A stretch of DNA of 64,000 bases from positions 1,962,501-2,026,500 of the forward strand of contig NZ_BQYI01000001.1 of NCBI RefSeq assembly GCF_027923405.1. The letters run 5' to 3'. Of this stretch, positions 9,194 through 17,486 are shown piece by piece. Numbering within the stretch: the stretch's first letter is position 1; each line of letters begins with the position of its first letter. The position numbers and the translations under genes were made by a program. The notes beneath the pieces are model-generated. The model was not told the DNA's origin. It saw only the letters and a list, made by a program, of their open reading frames with translations, and did not search any database. The DNA comes from Paenibacillus sp. YYML68. GTDB taxonomy: Bacteria; Bacillota; Bacilli; Paenibacillales; NBRC-103111.

Positions 9194-9694
9194 GTGTTAT
9201 CGAACGTTATGATGATTTTTCTAGCTATCGTGGCCGGGGTGACCGGACTTGCTGTGACAGCCTCTGCGGTGCTTCTCGCGTGGACCGTCGTGACTAGCGT
9301 GAAGAGAAGTAAGGAGGGGGACGACGCGCCGTCCGATGAGCGTACCGCTTCACAAGCTCCCTTCACCGTCATGGCGAGCTTGCGGGAGCTTGCGCCGTTG
9401 CTGCTGCGCTGGACGTACTTCGATTATGCGGTGCTCGCCTTGCTCGCTGTGGGGGGACTGTTCCTGTGGACGGACCTCGTTGCCGTCATTCGTGACTCGG
9501 AATCATTCCCGCCCTATCATCTGGCTTACCTGCTGTGCGGCTTCGTCTTCGTTCTTGCAGCCTGCTTCATGCTGACGGTACGGTTCGCCGTCGTCCTATC
9601 GATGGTGCGCCCGGTTCAGCGGGGGAGCGCTGCTGCGATGGAAGACGATCAGGACGAGCCAAGCGACGCTAAGCATGCCGAAGAGCGGGTATAG
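9194..9694 (+). CDS. Hypothetical membrane protein
   Basis: I place the start at GTG 9194, seven bases after GGAAG, giving 166 residues; a longer frame beginning at 9044 would run through the upstream gene and has a cysteine-rich, unlikely N-terminus. Three hydrophobic segments are clear: VMMIFLAIVAGVTGLAVTAS, YAVLALLAVGGLFLWTDLVA and LAYLLCGFVFVLAACFML. The loop between the first two is charged. The last 99 bases overlap, tail to tail, the 3' end of ykvI. Function unknown. Confidence 0.6.
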   Translation: MLSNVMMIFLAIVAGVTGLAVTASAVLLAWTVVTSVKRSKEGDDAPSDERTASQAPFTVMASLRELAPLLLRWTYFDYAVLALLAVGGLFLWTDLVAVIRDSESFPPYHLAYLLCGFVFVLAACFMLTVRFAVVLSMVRPVQRGSAAAMEDDQDEPSDAKHAEERV

Positions 9695-10657
9695 GTATGA
9701 GATGAGCGTCTTGAAGCCGAACTGGCTGCCCGCGTAGCTGAGCACCAGGATGATCGGCAGCAGCACCTGGTACGCCACACCGATCCGTTGCTCCAGCTGA
9801 AGGCATAAGCCGTAGACGTCAGCGATGAGCGTCGTAAATATTTCGCCGTAGATGACGAGCAGGAACAGCCATTGCAGCAGCGTACCGATCGATTCCAGAA
9901 TCGTCGCCATCGGGATGTCATACTGTAAAATGCTAGGCATCTGTGACGAAAGAGCGTAGTGCAACGCCATAAGCATGAGGCCAATCGTAATTCCACCAAT
10001 GACGCCGCCCCATACGATCGTGCTCCGATCCTTGATCTTCACCCCGAGCGGCACAAGCACAGCCTGTGACATCGTCAGGTTGAAGGCGGCATACAGGAAC
10101 GGGGAGAACCATACCCGCAGTGGGGAGTAGGCGGTATCGAGCGTCAGCCAGTTCATTGCACCGGGCGTGTGCGCAGAATACCAGACGATGGAGATGCTGA
10201 ACACCGCCATCATCGGTACGATGACGCTGTTGACTGCCATAATCGCATCCATCCCGCGAATGAGCACGACGTATGCGGCGATCATGGTGAACAAGAGCCC
10301 GAGCTGATACGGCAGTCCGAGCTGCTCCGAGAACAGAGAGCCTCCGCCCGCGAGCATGACGGTGCATACGCCGAACAGCGAGATGAGCGTCAGCAGGCTG
10401 ACGGCGTCTCCGATTTTGGCCCCGAACAGCAGTCGGTTCAGATCCTCGTACGACTTGGCGTTCGTCTCGCTCGCCAGCAGCATGAGCTTAATGCCGATCC
10501 AGGTGAAGAAGAAGGTTGCGATCCCAATCGTTATGACAGCTGCTGAACCGTATCGGGTGAAAAACTGCAATATTTCCTGACCGGTGGCAAACCCCGCACC
10601 AATGACTGTACCGATATAGGTAAAGCTCACCTTCAGGGTGCTTCCTAATTTTTTCAT
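9596..10657 (-). CDS. ykvI: YkvI family membrane transporter
   Basis: A 353-residue, roughly ten-helix protein. The N-terminal FTYIGTVIGAGFATGQEIL is the glycine-rich first helix typical of YkvI and more distantly of the amino-acid/sodium symporter (LeuT-like) fold. It should be a plasma membrane carrier of unknown substrate. A GGAGGG box precedes ATG 10657. The last 33 codons overlap the oppositely oriented membrane gene ending at 9694. Confidence 0.8.
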   Translation of the reverse strand: MKKLGSTLKVSFTYIGTVIGAGFATGQEILQFFTRYGSAAVITIGIATFFFTWIGIKLMLLASETNAKSYEDLNRLLFGAKIGDAVSLLTLISLFGVCTVMLAGGGSLFSEQLGLPYQLGLLFTMIAAYVVLIRGMDAIMAVNSVIVPMMAVFSISIVWYSAHTPGAMNWLTLDTAYSPLRVWFSPFLYAAFNLTMSQAVLVPLGVKIKDRSTIVWGGVIGGITIGLMLMALHYALSSQMPSILQYDIPMATILESIGTLLQWLFLLVIYGEIFTTLIADVYGLCLQLEQRIGVAYQVLLPIILVLSYAGSQFGFKTLISYLYPLFGMLSVAWLVLIVFHRSSAPPLNRAHHR

Positions 10658-10814
10658 TAGCTGTAAGTACCCTCCTTGGCACGGCTTGTATACTTACAAC
10701 GTATGAGCCTCGGTCAAGCCTCATGACTGATTCAATATGGTTGGGAAATGATCGGTTTTCTGCTACAATGGAACTTGTCTTGTCTCTTGGGAGGCGGGCG
10801 CCTTACGAAATCGA

Positions 10815-11447
10815 ATGCTGGAGCGTGGCAACTTGGAGCACTTGCTGCATTTAATAGATCAATTTGGATATGTAGCTCTGTACGGCTTATTGGCTCTCGG
10901 TATCGTCGGTATTCCGATTCCCGACGAGATTCTGATGACGACCGTGGGCACCTTGACGATCGGGCATGATCCTGTCATGTCGTTCGTTCCTGCGCTCTTG
11001 GTCAGCTTCGCCGGCGCGATGACGGGGATGAGCGTAAGCTATGCGATCGGTCGACGGGTCGGGAAGCCGTTCCTGTATCGACATGCCAAGAAGATCAAGC
11101 TTACACCTGAGAAGCTCGCCTCTGCCGAGCGTTGGTTTGACAAGTATGGCCTGTGGGCGGTCGCCTTCGGCTATTACGTCCCAGGACTGCGTCACTTGAC
11201 CTGTTACTTGTCCGGGGTTAGCAATGTGAAGCTGGGACGCTACCTGCTGTTCGCAGGCATCGGGGGGTTCATCTGGTGTACGACATTTCTTGCGCTCGGT
11301 CATTTCATAGGGCGTAAGGCATACTTCCTGCTTCGGCATCTCCATCACTATACAGCACCTATTCTCGTCGTGCTCGCTGTCCTTGCGATCTGCTATTACT
11401 TGTTCTGGAGATATCGCAGACAGCGCTTCCGACGCACGGATACTTAA
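10815..11447 (+). CDS. DedA family (VTT domain) membrane protein
   Basis: A 210-residue member of the DedA family. It shows the family pattern LALGIVGIPIPDEILMTTVG (re-entrant helix with acidic residue) and, in the second half, FGYYVPGLRHLTCYLSG followed by RYLLFAGIGGFIWCTTFLALGHFIG. DedA proteins are undecaprenyl-phosphate or phospholipid scramblase-like proteins that recycle lipid carrier across the membrane. ATG 10815 lies far (20 bases) from GGGAGG; TTG 10833, which follows TGGAG, is an alternative start. Ends at a bidirectional terminator. Confidence 0.85.
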   Translation: MLERGNLEHLLHLIDQFGYVALYGLLALGIVGIPIPDEILMTTVGTLTIGHDPVMSFVPALLVSFAGAMTGMSVSYAIGRRVGKPFLYRHAKKIKLTPEKLASAERWFDKYGLWAVAFGYYVPGLRHLTCYLSGVSNVKLGRYLLFAGIGGFIWCTTFLALGHFIGRKAYFLLRHLHHYTAPILVVLAVLAICYYLFWRYRRQRFRRTDT

Positions 11448-11461
11448 GCCGCCGTGTATAA

Positions 11462-11506
11462 AATAAGCCTCGACTCACCGGCATCTGCCGACAGTCGAGG
11501 CTTATT
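11462..11506. terminator. Bidirectional intrinsic terminator between the DedA and lipoprotein genes
   Basis: A perfect 14-bp stem (AATAAGCCTCGACT / AGTCGAGGCTTATT) with a 17-base loop. The A/T-rich flanks on both sides allow use by the two convergent genes. Confidence 0.9.
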
Positions 11507-11507
11507 A

Positions 11508-12227
11508 TTATTCAGCAAAAAGCTTGATCGAGTTAATCGTCTGCGTCTTCGGATCGATATCGAGCTTCAGTACGGAGCCGGACGCCTTATACGTAATGAC
11601 GTAATTGGAGTTCGTCGTTGGCTTGCCTAGTGCCTTCGTAATGCTGCTGGTCGGGTCGCCAAGCTTGACGCCATTCAATCCGGTGTCGATCTTCTCACTG
11701 CGCACATCGATGAAGTGCACCTGATCCAGCGAGTCGAAGCCAATCAAGAAATCGGTATAGTCATATACCGTGATCGGGTCCTCGTCCTCATCCATGATGA
11801 ACTCTTCCTTTGGCTTCCCTAAATCCTCAATGATCGAGGACCGCTTCGTCTTCAGGGTAATGCCTAGCAGCGTTGGCTTCGCCTGCGAGTATGGAGTATC
11901 AATCTTGATCGTCGGCTTCTGGCCCTCGCCAGACTTGTCTGCACTGCCTTGCGCCGGCTTGAGATCCTTATCCGTATTCGCGCTGGCGAGTGCGACCTTA
12001 TCATCACCAGCGGGCAGCGGCGTTGTCGGTGCAGGCACCTGCTTGCCGTCCGAATGCTCGGCGGTAGCGGGCGGTAGGGTCGACGTAGCTTCTACGAATT
12101 GCTCGTGGGGGTTAGGCTGCTGCTCGTGTGGCGAGGCTTGCGGCTTGGGCTCACAGCCGGCTAGCAGCAGCAGTGCCACGCTTATAACAACGGACAAGAA
12201 ACCGATGAATGCTTTTCTACGGTTCAT
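11508..12227 (-). CDS. Secreted lipoprotein with two tandem SmpA/DUF4309-like motifs
   Basis: A 239-residue lipoprotein: basic N-terminus, hydrophobic stretch and lipobox LLAGC at about residues 21-25. A long Pro/Ser/Lys-rich linker follows. The C-terminal part contains two related units, LLGITLKTKRSSIIEDLGKP and LNGVKLGDPTSSITKALGKP, each followed by a beta-rich segment. This resembles the small two-layer repeats of DUF4309/SmpA-like lipoproteins of Paenibacillus. It is expected to be anchored on the outer face of the membrane; function unknown. Confidence 0.72.
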   Translation of the reverse strand: MNRRKAFIGFLSVVISVALLLLAGCEPKPQASPHEQQPNPHEQFVEATSTLPPATAEHSDGKQVPAPTTPLPAGDDKVALASANTDKDLKPAQGSADKSGEGQKPTIKIDTPYSQAKPTLLGITLKTKRSSIIEDLGKPKEEFIMDEDEDPITVYDYTDFLIGFDSLDQVHFIDVRSEKIDTGLNGVKLGDPTSSITKALGKPTTNSNYVITYKASGSVLKLDIDPKTQTINSIKLFAE

Positions 12228-12547
12228 CCTAAACGTCCTTTCCGTATATATGTATCTATCGTTTTGTTAACTTCATAATCATACTCCGTCACGCTGTCGG
12301 ATACAAAGACGAAATTAGCTCAAATTAAGTGAAATAGAACGCTGAGAGGCTGAATTTATTTTCATAGCTTCATTCTCGTGGTGCAGAGCTTTCTTTATTG
12401 AATTCTTACCCATATAGACGAAATAAAATCAGGAAAGTTGCAGCTTCAGCAGATTTTGTTAATTTTAACCCGAATACTTGAAACGAGCGCGGTCATTGTG
12501 ATAAGTTTTAACAAAAAAGAGGCTGATTGTCGAAAGGCGTGGAGCGC
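12228..12547. other. AT-rich intergenic region upstream of xpt
   Basis: About 320 bases between divergent genes. A weak promoter-like pair, TTGAAA near 12479 and GATAAG near 12500, could serve xpt. I looked specifically for a purine riboswitch core, which commonly controls xpt in Bacillus, and saw none. Confidence 0.4.
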
Positions 12548-13117
12548 ATGGAATTATTGAAGAAAAAAATTAAAGAGGTCGGAGTCGTCGTCTCCCCCGA
12601 GGTCATTAAGCTGGACGCCATCCTGAACCATGCGGTGGACCCGGAGCTGACAACAGCGATGGGGCAAGAGTTCGCCAGATTGTTCCGCGAGGAGCAGGTG
12701 ACGAAGATTGTCACGATCGAATCGTCAGGCATTCCGATTGCATTCGCCGCGGCACAGGAGCTGAACGTTCCGATGGTGTTCGCCCGCCGCAAAAAAACGT
12801 TGAACACCGACACCGAAACGTATTGCGAGCGCGTGCCTTCCTTCACGAAGGGCTTCGTGACGGACATTATGGTATCCAAGGAGTTTCTGAACGAGACAGA
12901 CCGTATTCTTCTCATTGACGACTTTATCGCCAATGGCGATGCGGCGAGAGGTCTGATTCGCATCATTCGTCGGTCCGGCGCTACACTTGTCGGTGTCGGC
13001 ATTGCGGTAGAGAAGTCGTTTCAGGCCGGTGGCCGCACCATTCGCGAGTCGGGTGTACGGGTGGAGTCGCTCGCACGAATATCGTCGCTGGCGAACGGCG
13101 TCATCGAGTTTGAATAA
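12548..13117 (+). CDS. xpt: Xanthine phosphoribosyltransferase
   Basis: A 189-residue type I phosphoribosyltransferase that salvages xanthine to XMP with PRPP. The PRPP-binding loop ILLIDDFIANGDAARG is intact, and IESSGIPIAFAAAQ and FARRKKTLNTDTE match the Xpt substrate and flexible-loop regions. ATG 12548 follows TGGAG; a TTG-led start seven codons upstream is less likely. Unlike the B. subtilis xpt-pbuX operon it stands alone, with no permease gene behind it. Confidence 0.92.
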   Translation: MELLKKKIKEVGVVVSPEVIKLDAILNHAVDPELTTAMGQEFARLFREEQVTKIVTIESSGIPIAFAAAQELNVPMVFARRKKTLNTDTETYCERVPSFTKGFVTDIMVSKEFLNETDRILLIDDFIANGDAARGLIRIIRRSGATLVGVGIAVEKSFQAGGRTIRESGVRVESLARISSLANGVIEFE

Positions 13118-13255
13118 CAACATTTGCATCGCCTAATCGGGCTCTTAAGCCTTCCATCTCAAGTAAATATCCTTTATAATAGGGGTTAGCGGTATGAGAT
13201 AATGCTTTTTTGGCAGTTGGTGTACGACTGACTACACGAAGGAGGTGCTGCTTGA

Positions 13256-13579
13256 ATGGGGAAGGAAATACCGGCAGATTTTTTTGTTACCAAGTTGAAT
13301 GAGGCGAAGGTTCACTTCGAACGTGCCTTGGATTGTAAACATACAGATTTTGACGATCTGTATCCCTATATGATTGAGCATCCTCAGTTTTTCTGGTATA
13401 AGCGATATGTCGCATGGTCGGAGCTGTTGACGGTCGTCAAGCTGTGCAAGGAGCTGGATGTTGCATGGGAGGCACAGTTCACGGAGCAGCAGGTCGATTA
13501 TATTGAGAAGCGCGTCATGTCGAGCAAGGTGCTTGATTATTGGTTTGAGACGAACGATTCGCGTGAACACGTAGGCTAA
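13256..13579 (+). CDS. Hypothetical protein, small soluble
   Basis: A 107-residue acidic/aromatic protein (WYKRYVAWSELL, LDYWFETNDSR) with no signal or membrane segment. ATG 13256 lies ten bases after GGAGG, and a TATAAT at 13175-13180 may serve it. It ends at a strong terminator, so it is a monocistronic unit. I do not recognise the family. Confidence 0.65.
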   Translation: MGKEIPADFFVTKLNEAKVHFERALDCKHTDFDDLYPYMIEHPQFFWYKRYVAWSELLTVVKLCKELDVAWEAQFTEQQVDYIEKRVMSSKVLDYWFETNDSREHVG

Positions 13580-13598
13580 TGCAATCATCATAACAGAT

Positions 13599-13636
13599 AG
13601 AACCTGTTTGCGAGTAGGCAAGCAGGTTCTCTTTTT
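13599..13636 (+). terminator. Intrinsic terminator
   Basis: A 13-bp stem AGAACCTGTTTGC / GCAAGCAGGTTCT (one wobble) followed by CTTTTT. It serves the small gene ending at 13579 and may also work for the convergent gene. Confidence 0.9.
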
Positions 13637-13646
13637 GCGTGTACGA

Positions 13647-13988
13647 CTAATGAATCTTCCCTTCGGCTAATATCCCCATCGACTCGATATGCTTGCGTGT
13701 AGCAGGTGTGCCGAGCTCGTGGAGCATGCTATAGATGTCGAGCAGCGTCTCGTCGTAGGCGTCGTTCTCTTTATCGTTGTGATACAGACGGTAAGGCGTT
13801 AAGGCGCGTACCGCGGAATCCTCTTCTTCCTTCTCCTTGTCCTCGAACAGCTCGGACAGCTTCTCGATCTCCTCATTCGTCGCGAGAATCTCGAATTCGA
13901 AGTTGCCATTCATCTGCTCCGGCTCGACGATCTGCCCCGTGCCTGCGCTGACCGCAACATAATACGTCTTCTTGTCCACAGCTGTCAC
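13647..13988 (-). CDS. Hypothetical acidic cytoplasmic protein
   Basis: A 113-residue protein. The N-terminal half looks beta-rich (KTYYVAVSAGTGQIVEP), the middle is strongly acidic (LFEDKEKEEEDSA) and the C-terminal end is helical (LDIYSMLHELGTPATRKHI). A GAGGTGA box precedes ATG 13988. Divergent from the next gene. No function can be assigned. Confidence 0.62.
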   Translation of the reverse strand: MTAVDKKTYYVAVSAGTGQIVEPEQMNGNFEFEILATNEEIEKLSELFEDKEKEEEDSAVRALTPYRLYHNDKENDAYDETLLDIYSMLHELGTPATRKHIESMGILAEGKIH

Positions 13989-14075
13989 CTCCGCTTGAAT
14001 GTGGCGTTCTTTTATTATATCCCCCGAATGATGTATATTTATAACAGCTCAGCTTGGTGAAAAGAGGGATGAACG

Positions 14076-14312
14076 ATGATATCTGATGAGCAGCTGGATC
14101 AATACAGGCAAGAAGGAACACTGCTGCGCGTCGTGCGCGATGCTGATCGTGCGAATGACGTCAGGGGCTATGTCGTCGCGTGGGACGATACGACCGTCAT
14201 GCTTCGCAAGCGAACGAGACGCGTTGTGAAGCTGGATCGTGCTTATGTATACGAACCGTATAGCGAGCCTCGTGCTGAATTGTTCGCAGATGAAGAGAGC
14301 GAGCAGGACTGA
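14076..14312 (+). CDS. Small hypothetical protein, SH3/Rof-like beta barrel likely
   Basis: 78 residues starting at ATG 14076 after a GAGGG box. The middle (VRGYVVAWDDTTVMLRKRTRRVVKLDRAYVY contains alternating hydrophobic strands) looks like a small beta barrel of the Hfq/Rof type, ending in an acidic tail. That structural idea is inference only. It is followed within 100 bases by another small gene on the same strand. Confidence 0.55.
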   Translation: MISDEQLDQYRQEGTLLRVVRDADRANDVRGYVVAWDDTTVMLRKRTRRVVKLDRAYVYEPYSEPRAELFADEESEQD

Positions 14313-14413
14313 GATCGAGGATTACGGATGTCGAATGTATGGAATGAACCTTCGCCGACTGGGAAATCCTATGGCTATTAGATTAGTAGCCTTCAGGGGA
14401 CGGAGGGATGATC

Positions 14414-14629
14414 ATGTCAGGCGATGGCGAGCAAATATGGGTAGAGCTTGGACATGGCTATGCGCTTAGGGCCAATCCGTGCAGCGGCGGTGTAGCAGGT
14501 GAGATCGTGAGATTCGACCGAACCGATGCGGAGCGGGGCGTTAGGCTGTTCGAGACACCTGTACAGTCAACCGTAGATTCGCTCGTGGACTGGTCCCATC
14601 GAGCTCTAGCTGCTTATTGGGAAGGATGA
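14414..14629 (+). CDS. Small hypothetical protein
   Basis: 71 residues. ATG 14414 is preferred over ATG 14408, because GGAGGG ends at 14407 and only the second ATG has normal spacing. The sequence (EQIWVELGHGYALRANPC...) is soluble, with strands followed by a C-terminal helix ending WSHRALAAYWEG. Family not recognised. It ends just upstream of the tRNA promoter. Confidence 0.5.
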   Translation: MSGDGEQIWVELGHGYALRANPCSGGVAGEIVRFDRTDAERGVRLFETPVQSTVDSLVDWSHRALAAYWEG

Positions 14630-14659
14630 GTGGCACTGTGCAAGCATTGAGAAAAATTG

Positions 14660-14688
14660 TTGACATCGAGCATACCGCGTGATATGAT
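14660..14688 (+). promoter_or_regulatory. Sigma-A promoter of the tRNA-Leu pair
   Basis: Consensus TTGACA (14660-14665), 17-base spacer, TATGAT (14683-14688). Transcription should begin near 14695, about 28 bases before the first tRNA. Confidence 0.85.
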
Positions 14689-14722
14689 GTTTCTTGTCTC
14701 CTTACGAGACACATCGAAATAA

Positions 14723-14806
14723 GCGTTCGTGGCGGAATTGGCAGACGCGCTAGATTCAGGTTCTAGTGGGGTAACAGCCGTGGAGGTTCGAGTCCTCTCG
14801 AGCGCA
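14723..14806 (+). tRNA. tRNA-Leu(CAG)
   Basis: 84 bases. Acceptor stem GCGTTCG / CGAGCGC, anticodon stem CTAGA/TCTAG with loop TTCAGGT giving anticodon CAG, a long class II variable arm and the T-arm GAGGTTCGAGTCCTC. CCA is not encoded. Confidence 0.95.
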
Positions 14807-14832
14807 TTTTCTTTTGCTTTTAGCTGTACCAA

Positions 14833-14917
14833 GCAGTCGTGGCGGAATTGGCAGACGCGCACGGTTCAGGTCCGTGTGGGCTAACCCCCCGTGGAGGTTC
14901 GAGTCCTCTCGACTGCA
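14833..14917 (+). tRNA. tRNA-Leu(CAG), second copy
   Basis: 85 bases, 26 bases after the first. Acceptor stem GCAGTCG / CGACTGC, anticodon stem CACGG/CCGTG with the same loop TTCAGGT (anticodon CAG). The D- and T-arms match the first copy but both acceptor and anticodon stems differ, so this is not a recent duplication. CCA is not encoded. Confidence 0.95.
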
Positions 14918-14930
14918 TAACGTTTCAAGC

Positions 14931-14965
14931 AAAGAGCTTCAACCTAATGGTTGAAGCTCTTTTTC
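14931..14965 (+). terminator. Terminator of the tRNA operon
   Basis: A 14-bp perfect stem AAAGAGCTTCAACC / GGTTGAAGCTCTTT with loop TAAT, followed by T-rich sequence. Confidence 0.92.
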
Positions 14966-15185
14966 TTTGTCTATGGTAGCCCTCCATAGAAATACCTTCC
15001 TCGATAAGCCTTCCGTCACCTTGGCATATCCTAATACCTACCCTTTGCATCTACTCTCCAAACAATAGGAATGAAGCTGATGTACCCGAACTCCGCCATG
15101 AAGCGCTCGTAGGGTCATCGTATCCTCGTCAAACGATTCATCCGCTTCCAGTAAGCAATTGCTGTCACAGAGAATTTAGTAATTT
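14966..15185. other. Intergenic DNA between the tRNAs and the PLP gene block
   Basis: No convincing gene. It contains a small inverted pair CTATGG/CCATAG near 14970-14990. Base composition shifts here from the GC-rich backbone to the AT-richer PLP block, so the left border of the block is probably within this stretch. Confidence 0.4.
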
Positions 15186-15230
15186 TGGATTGCTCTAATA
15201 TGTACTTTTTGGACGGATATAACCAATCCA
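15186..15230 (+). promoter_or_regulatory. Probable MocR/PdxR operator at the pdxS promoter
   Basis: TGGATTGCTCTAATATGT (15186-15203) is followed by the inverted half AATCCA (15225-15230). The same arrangement, with 15 of 18 identities and exactly the same 39-base offset, lies between mocR and glyA at 18956-19000. A TATACT (15239-15244) lies just downstream with no good -35 box, as expected for an activator-dependent promoter. Confidence 0.65.
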
Positions 15231-15326
15231 TCTATTGATATACTAGCTTAAGCAATCGTTCAAATATGCACCGGAAAAGATACGCATGAGGATGCATCCC
15301 GAACAAAAATAACAGGAGGCGTGAAC

Positions 15327-16220
15327 ATGAACACGAATAGGAATACAGGCACAGAGCGGGTAAAAAGAGGGATGGCGGACATGCAAAAAGGTGGCGTCAT
15401 CATGGACGTGATGAATGCAGAGCAAGCCAAAATTGCGGAAGCGGCCGGAGCAACAGCTGTGATGGCGCTGGAACGTGTGCCTTCCGATATTCGCGCAGCT
15501 GGCGGAGTAGCCCGCATGGCTGATCCGACCATTGTGGAAGAGGTCATGAAGGTTGTATCGATACCGGTGATGGCCAAAGCCCGCATCGGCCATTATGTAG
15601 AAGCCAAAGTACTCGAATCGTTAGGTGTAGATTATATCGACGAGAGCGAAGTGTTGACACCTGCAGACGAGGTTTTCCATATTAGCAAAAGCGTATTCAC
15701 CGTTCCGTTTGTCTGCGGTGCCAAAGACCTTGGCGAAGCGCTGCGCCGTATTCAAGAAGGAGCCGCCATGCTTCGCACAAAAGGCGAACCAGGGACAGGC
15801 AACATTGTGGAAGCGGTACGTCACATGCGCTTGATCAACGGTCAAATTCGCAAAGTACAAGGCCTGTCCAAGGACGAATTGTACAACGAAGCGAAGCTGC
15901 ACGGCGTACCGTATGATCTGCTGCTGCAGGTTCACGAATCCGGCAAGCTGCCGGTAGTCAACTTTGCTGCAGGCGGGGTGGCTACGCCAGCCGATGCAGC
16001 GCTAATGATGCATCTGGGCGCAGATGGCGTTTTTGTAGGTTCAGGTATTTTTAAGTCGGATAGCCCTGAGAAGTTTGCGCGTGCGATTGTTGCAGCTACG
16101 ACACACTACGAAGATTATGCGTTAATCGCCGGTGTATCGAAAAACTTGGGAACGCCGATGAAAGGCATTGAAATATCCAGTTTGCAGCAGCATGAACGGA
16201 TGCAGGAACGCGGTCAGTAA
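15327..16220 (+). CDS. pdxS: Pyridoxal 5'-phosphate synthase subunit PdxS
   Basis: A 297-residue PdxS, the barrel subunit that condenses ribose 5-phosphate, glyceraldehyde 3-phosphate and ammonia into PLP. Visible motifs: [52 protein letters not shown] with catalytic lysines, and [20 protein letters not shown] 15327 follows AGGAGG (15314-15319) with a seven-base spacer; the GTG at 15321 is too close. The glutaminase partner pdxT, normally next to pdxS, is absent here, so this copy must borrow PdxT from elsewhere or use free ammonia. It heads a block of PLP-dependent enzymes and a PLP-sensing regulator. Confidence 0.96.
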   Translation: MNTNRNTGTERVKRGMADMQKGGVIMDVMNAEQAKIAEAAGATAVMALERVPSDIRAAGGVARMADPTIVEEVMKVVSIPVMAKARIGHYVEAKVLESLGVDYIDESEVLTPADEVFHISKSVFTVPFVCGAKDLGEALRRIQEGAAMLRTKGEPGTGNIVEAVRHMRLINGQIRKVQGLSKDELYNEAKLHGVPYDLLLQVHESGKLPVVNFAAGGVATPADAALMMHLGADGVFVGSGIFKSDSPEKFARAIVAATTHYEDYALIAGVSKNLGTPMKGIEISSLQQHERMQERGQ

Positions 16221-16266
16221 TCGGAGCGAATTTGCAGCGAACAGGAATTCAGTGTAGGAGAAAGCG

Positions 16267-17469
16267 GTGGTCAATCTGAATAAGAGTTTTTTATTTCCTA
16301 CTTATAATAAGTTCCCGCTCACGCTGGTGAGAGGACATCAAACCACCTTGTGGGATGATGAAGGGAAATCGTATTTAGACTTTATGGCAGGACTTGCTGT
16401 TTGTAATTTAGGTCACGTCCCGGAGCGGGTAAAAGCACGGATTCAAGAGCAGCTGGATCAATTATGGCATGTGTCCAATTTGTTTCATATCCCGGTTCAA
16501 GAGGAGCTTGCCGAGAAGCTTGTGACTATCAGTTGTGCAGATCTTGTGTTTTTCTGTAATAGCGGTGCTGAAGCAAACGAAGCAGCTATTAAATGCGCTC
16601 GCCGGTATCACCAGCGTGTGCTGGGAAATAACCGCTATGAGATTATTTCATTTGAACAATCGTTCCATGGCCGTACAATGGCTACTTTGACAGCTACCGG
16701 ACAAGAAAAGGTTAAGGATGGGTATCTTCCGTTGCCGGAAGGGTTTGTGCATGCTCGCTTTAACGATATTCAGAGCGTAAGAAACAGCATCACGGACCAA
16801 ACGGCAGCTGTCATGCTGGAACTGGTGCAGGGAGAGAGCGGCGTTCATCTTGCCGAGCCCAAATTCGTATTTGAGCTGGCTAAGCTATGCGAAGAGGAAG
16901 AAATTCTCCTGATCGTTGATGAAGTGCAAACCGGAATCGGGAGAACGGGGAGCCTGTTCGCTTATGAGCAGTATGGCATCGCACCGGATATCATCACACT
17001 GGCGAAGGGATTGGCAAGCGGTTTGCCGATCGGGGCGATGCTCGGGAAGGAGAAGCTAAGGGAGGCATTCTCGGCCGGCAGCCATGCTTCCACGTTTGGC
17101 GGTTCGCCTCTTCCTATGGCAGCAGGGCTGGCAACGATTGACACATTGCTGGAGGACGGATTGGCAAAGCAAGCGCAGCAGACGGGAGTATATGCGTTGG
17201 ATAAGCTGCGCAAGGAGTTAAAAGCTAATCCAGCCATTAATGCCGTTCGAGGACTAGGATTACTGATCGGTATTGAATTTGCCGAGCCTGTTGCGCCGAT
17301 CATTCAGAAGCTGCACCAGAATGGTCTGCTTGTTCTAGCGGGAGGAACCCATGTCATCCGTTTTATGCCAAGCTTATATGTAACCTGCGATGAGTTTGAT
17401 CAAGCGATCGACATTTTGAACAAGGTGTTGAAAGAACGGGCTGGCAGCGCAGGCGAAGCTAACCTATAA
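16267..17469 (+). CDS. Class III aminotransferase, acetylornithine aminotransferase-like
   Basis: A 400-residue fold-type I, class III aminotransferase closest in appearance to ArgD. Motifs: FFCNSGAEANEAAIKCARRY, SFHGRTMATLTATGQ, LLIVDEVQTGIGRTG (Asp for the PLP ring nitrogen), and LAKGLASGLPIGAM with the Schiff-base lysine. It starts at GTG 16267 after AGGAG. No arginine-pathway genes surround it, so the substrate may not be acetylornithine; a role in this PLP block is inferred from position. It follows pdxS by 46 bases and is probably co-transcribed. Confidence 0.85.
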   Translation: MVNLNKSFLFPTYNKFPLTLVRGHQTTLWDDEGKSYLDFMAGLAVCNLGHVPERVKARIQEQLDQLWHVSNLFHIPVQEELAEKLVTISCADLVFFCNSGAEANEAAIKCARRYHQRVLGNNRYEIISFEQSFHGRTMATLTATGQEKVKDGYLPLPEGFVHARFNDIQSVRNSITDQTAAVMLELVQGESGVHLAEPKFVFELAKLCEEEEILLIVDEVQTGIGRTGSLFAYEQYGIAPDIITLAKGLASGLPIGAMLGKEKLREAFSAGSHASTFGGSPLPMAAGLATIDTLLEDGLAKQAQQTGVYALDKLRKELKANPAINAVRGLGLLIGIEFAEPVAPIIQKLHQNGLLVLAGGTHVIRFMPSLYVTCDEFDQAIDILNKVLKERAGSAGEANL

Positions 17470-17486
17470 GCAAACGTCTGGCAGGG

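Noticed and set aside
12228-12547. Purine riboswitch upstream of xpt
   Set aside because: No conserved purine-aptamer core or terminator hairpin could be found in the leader.
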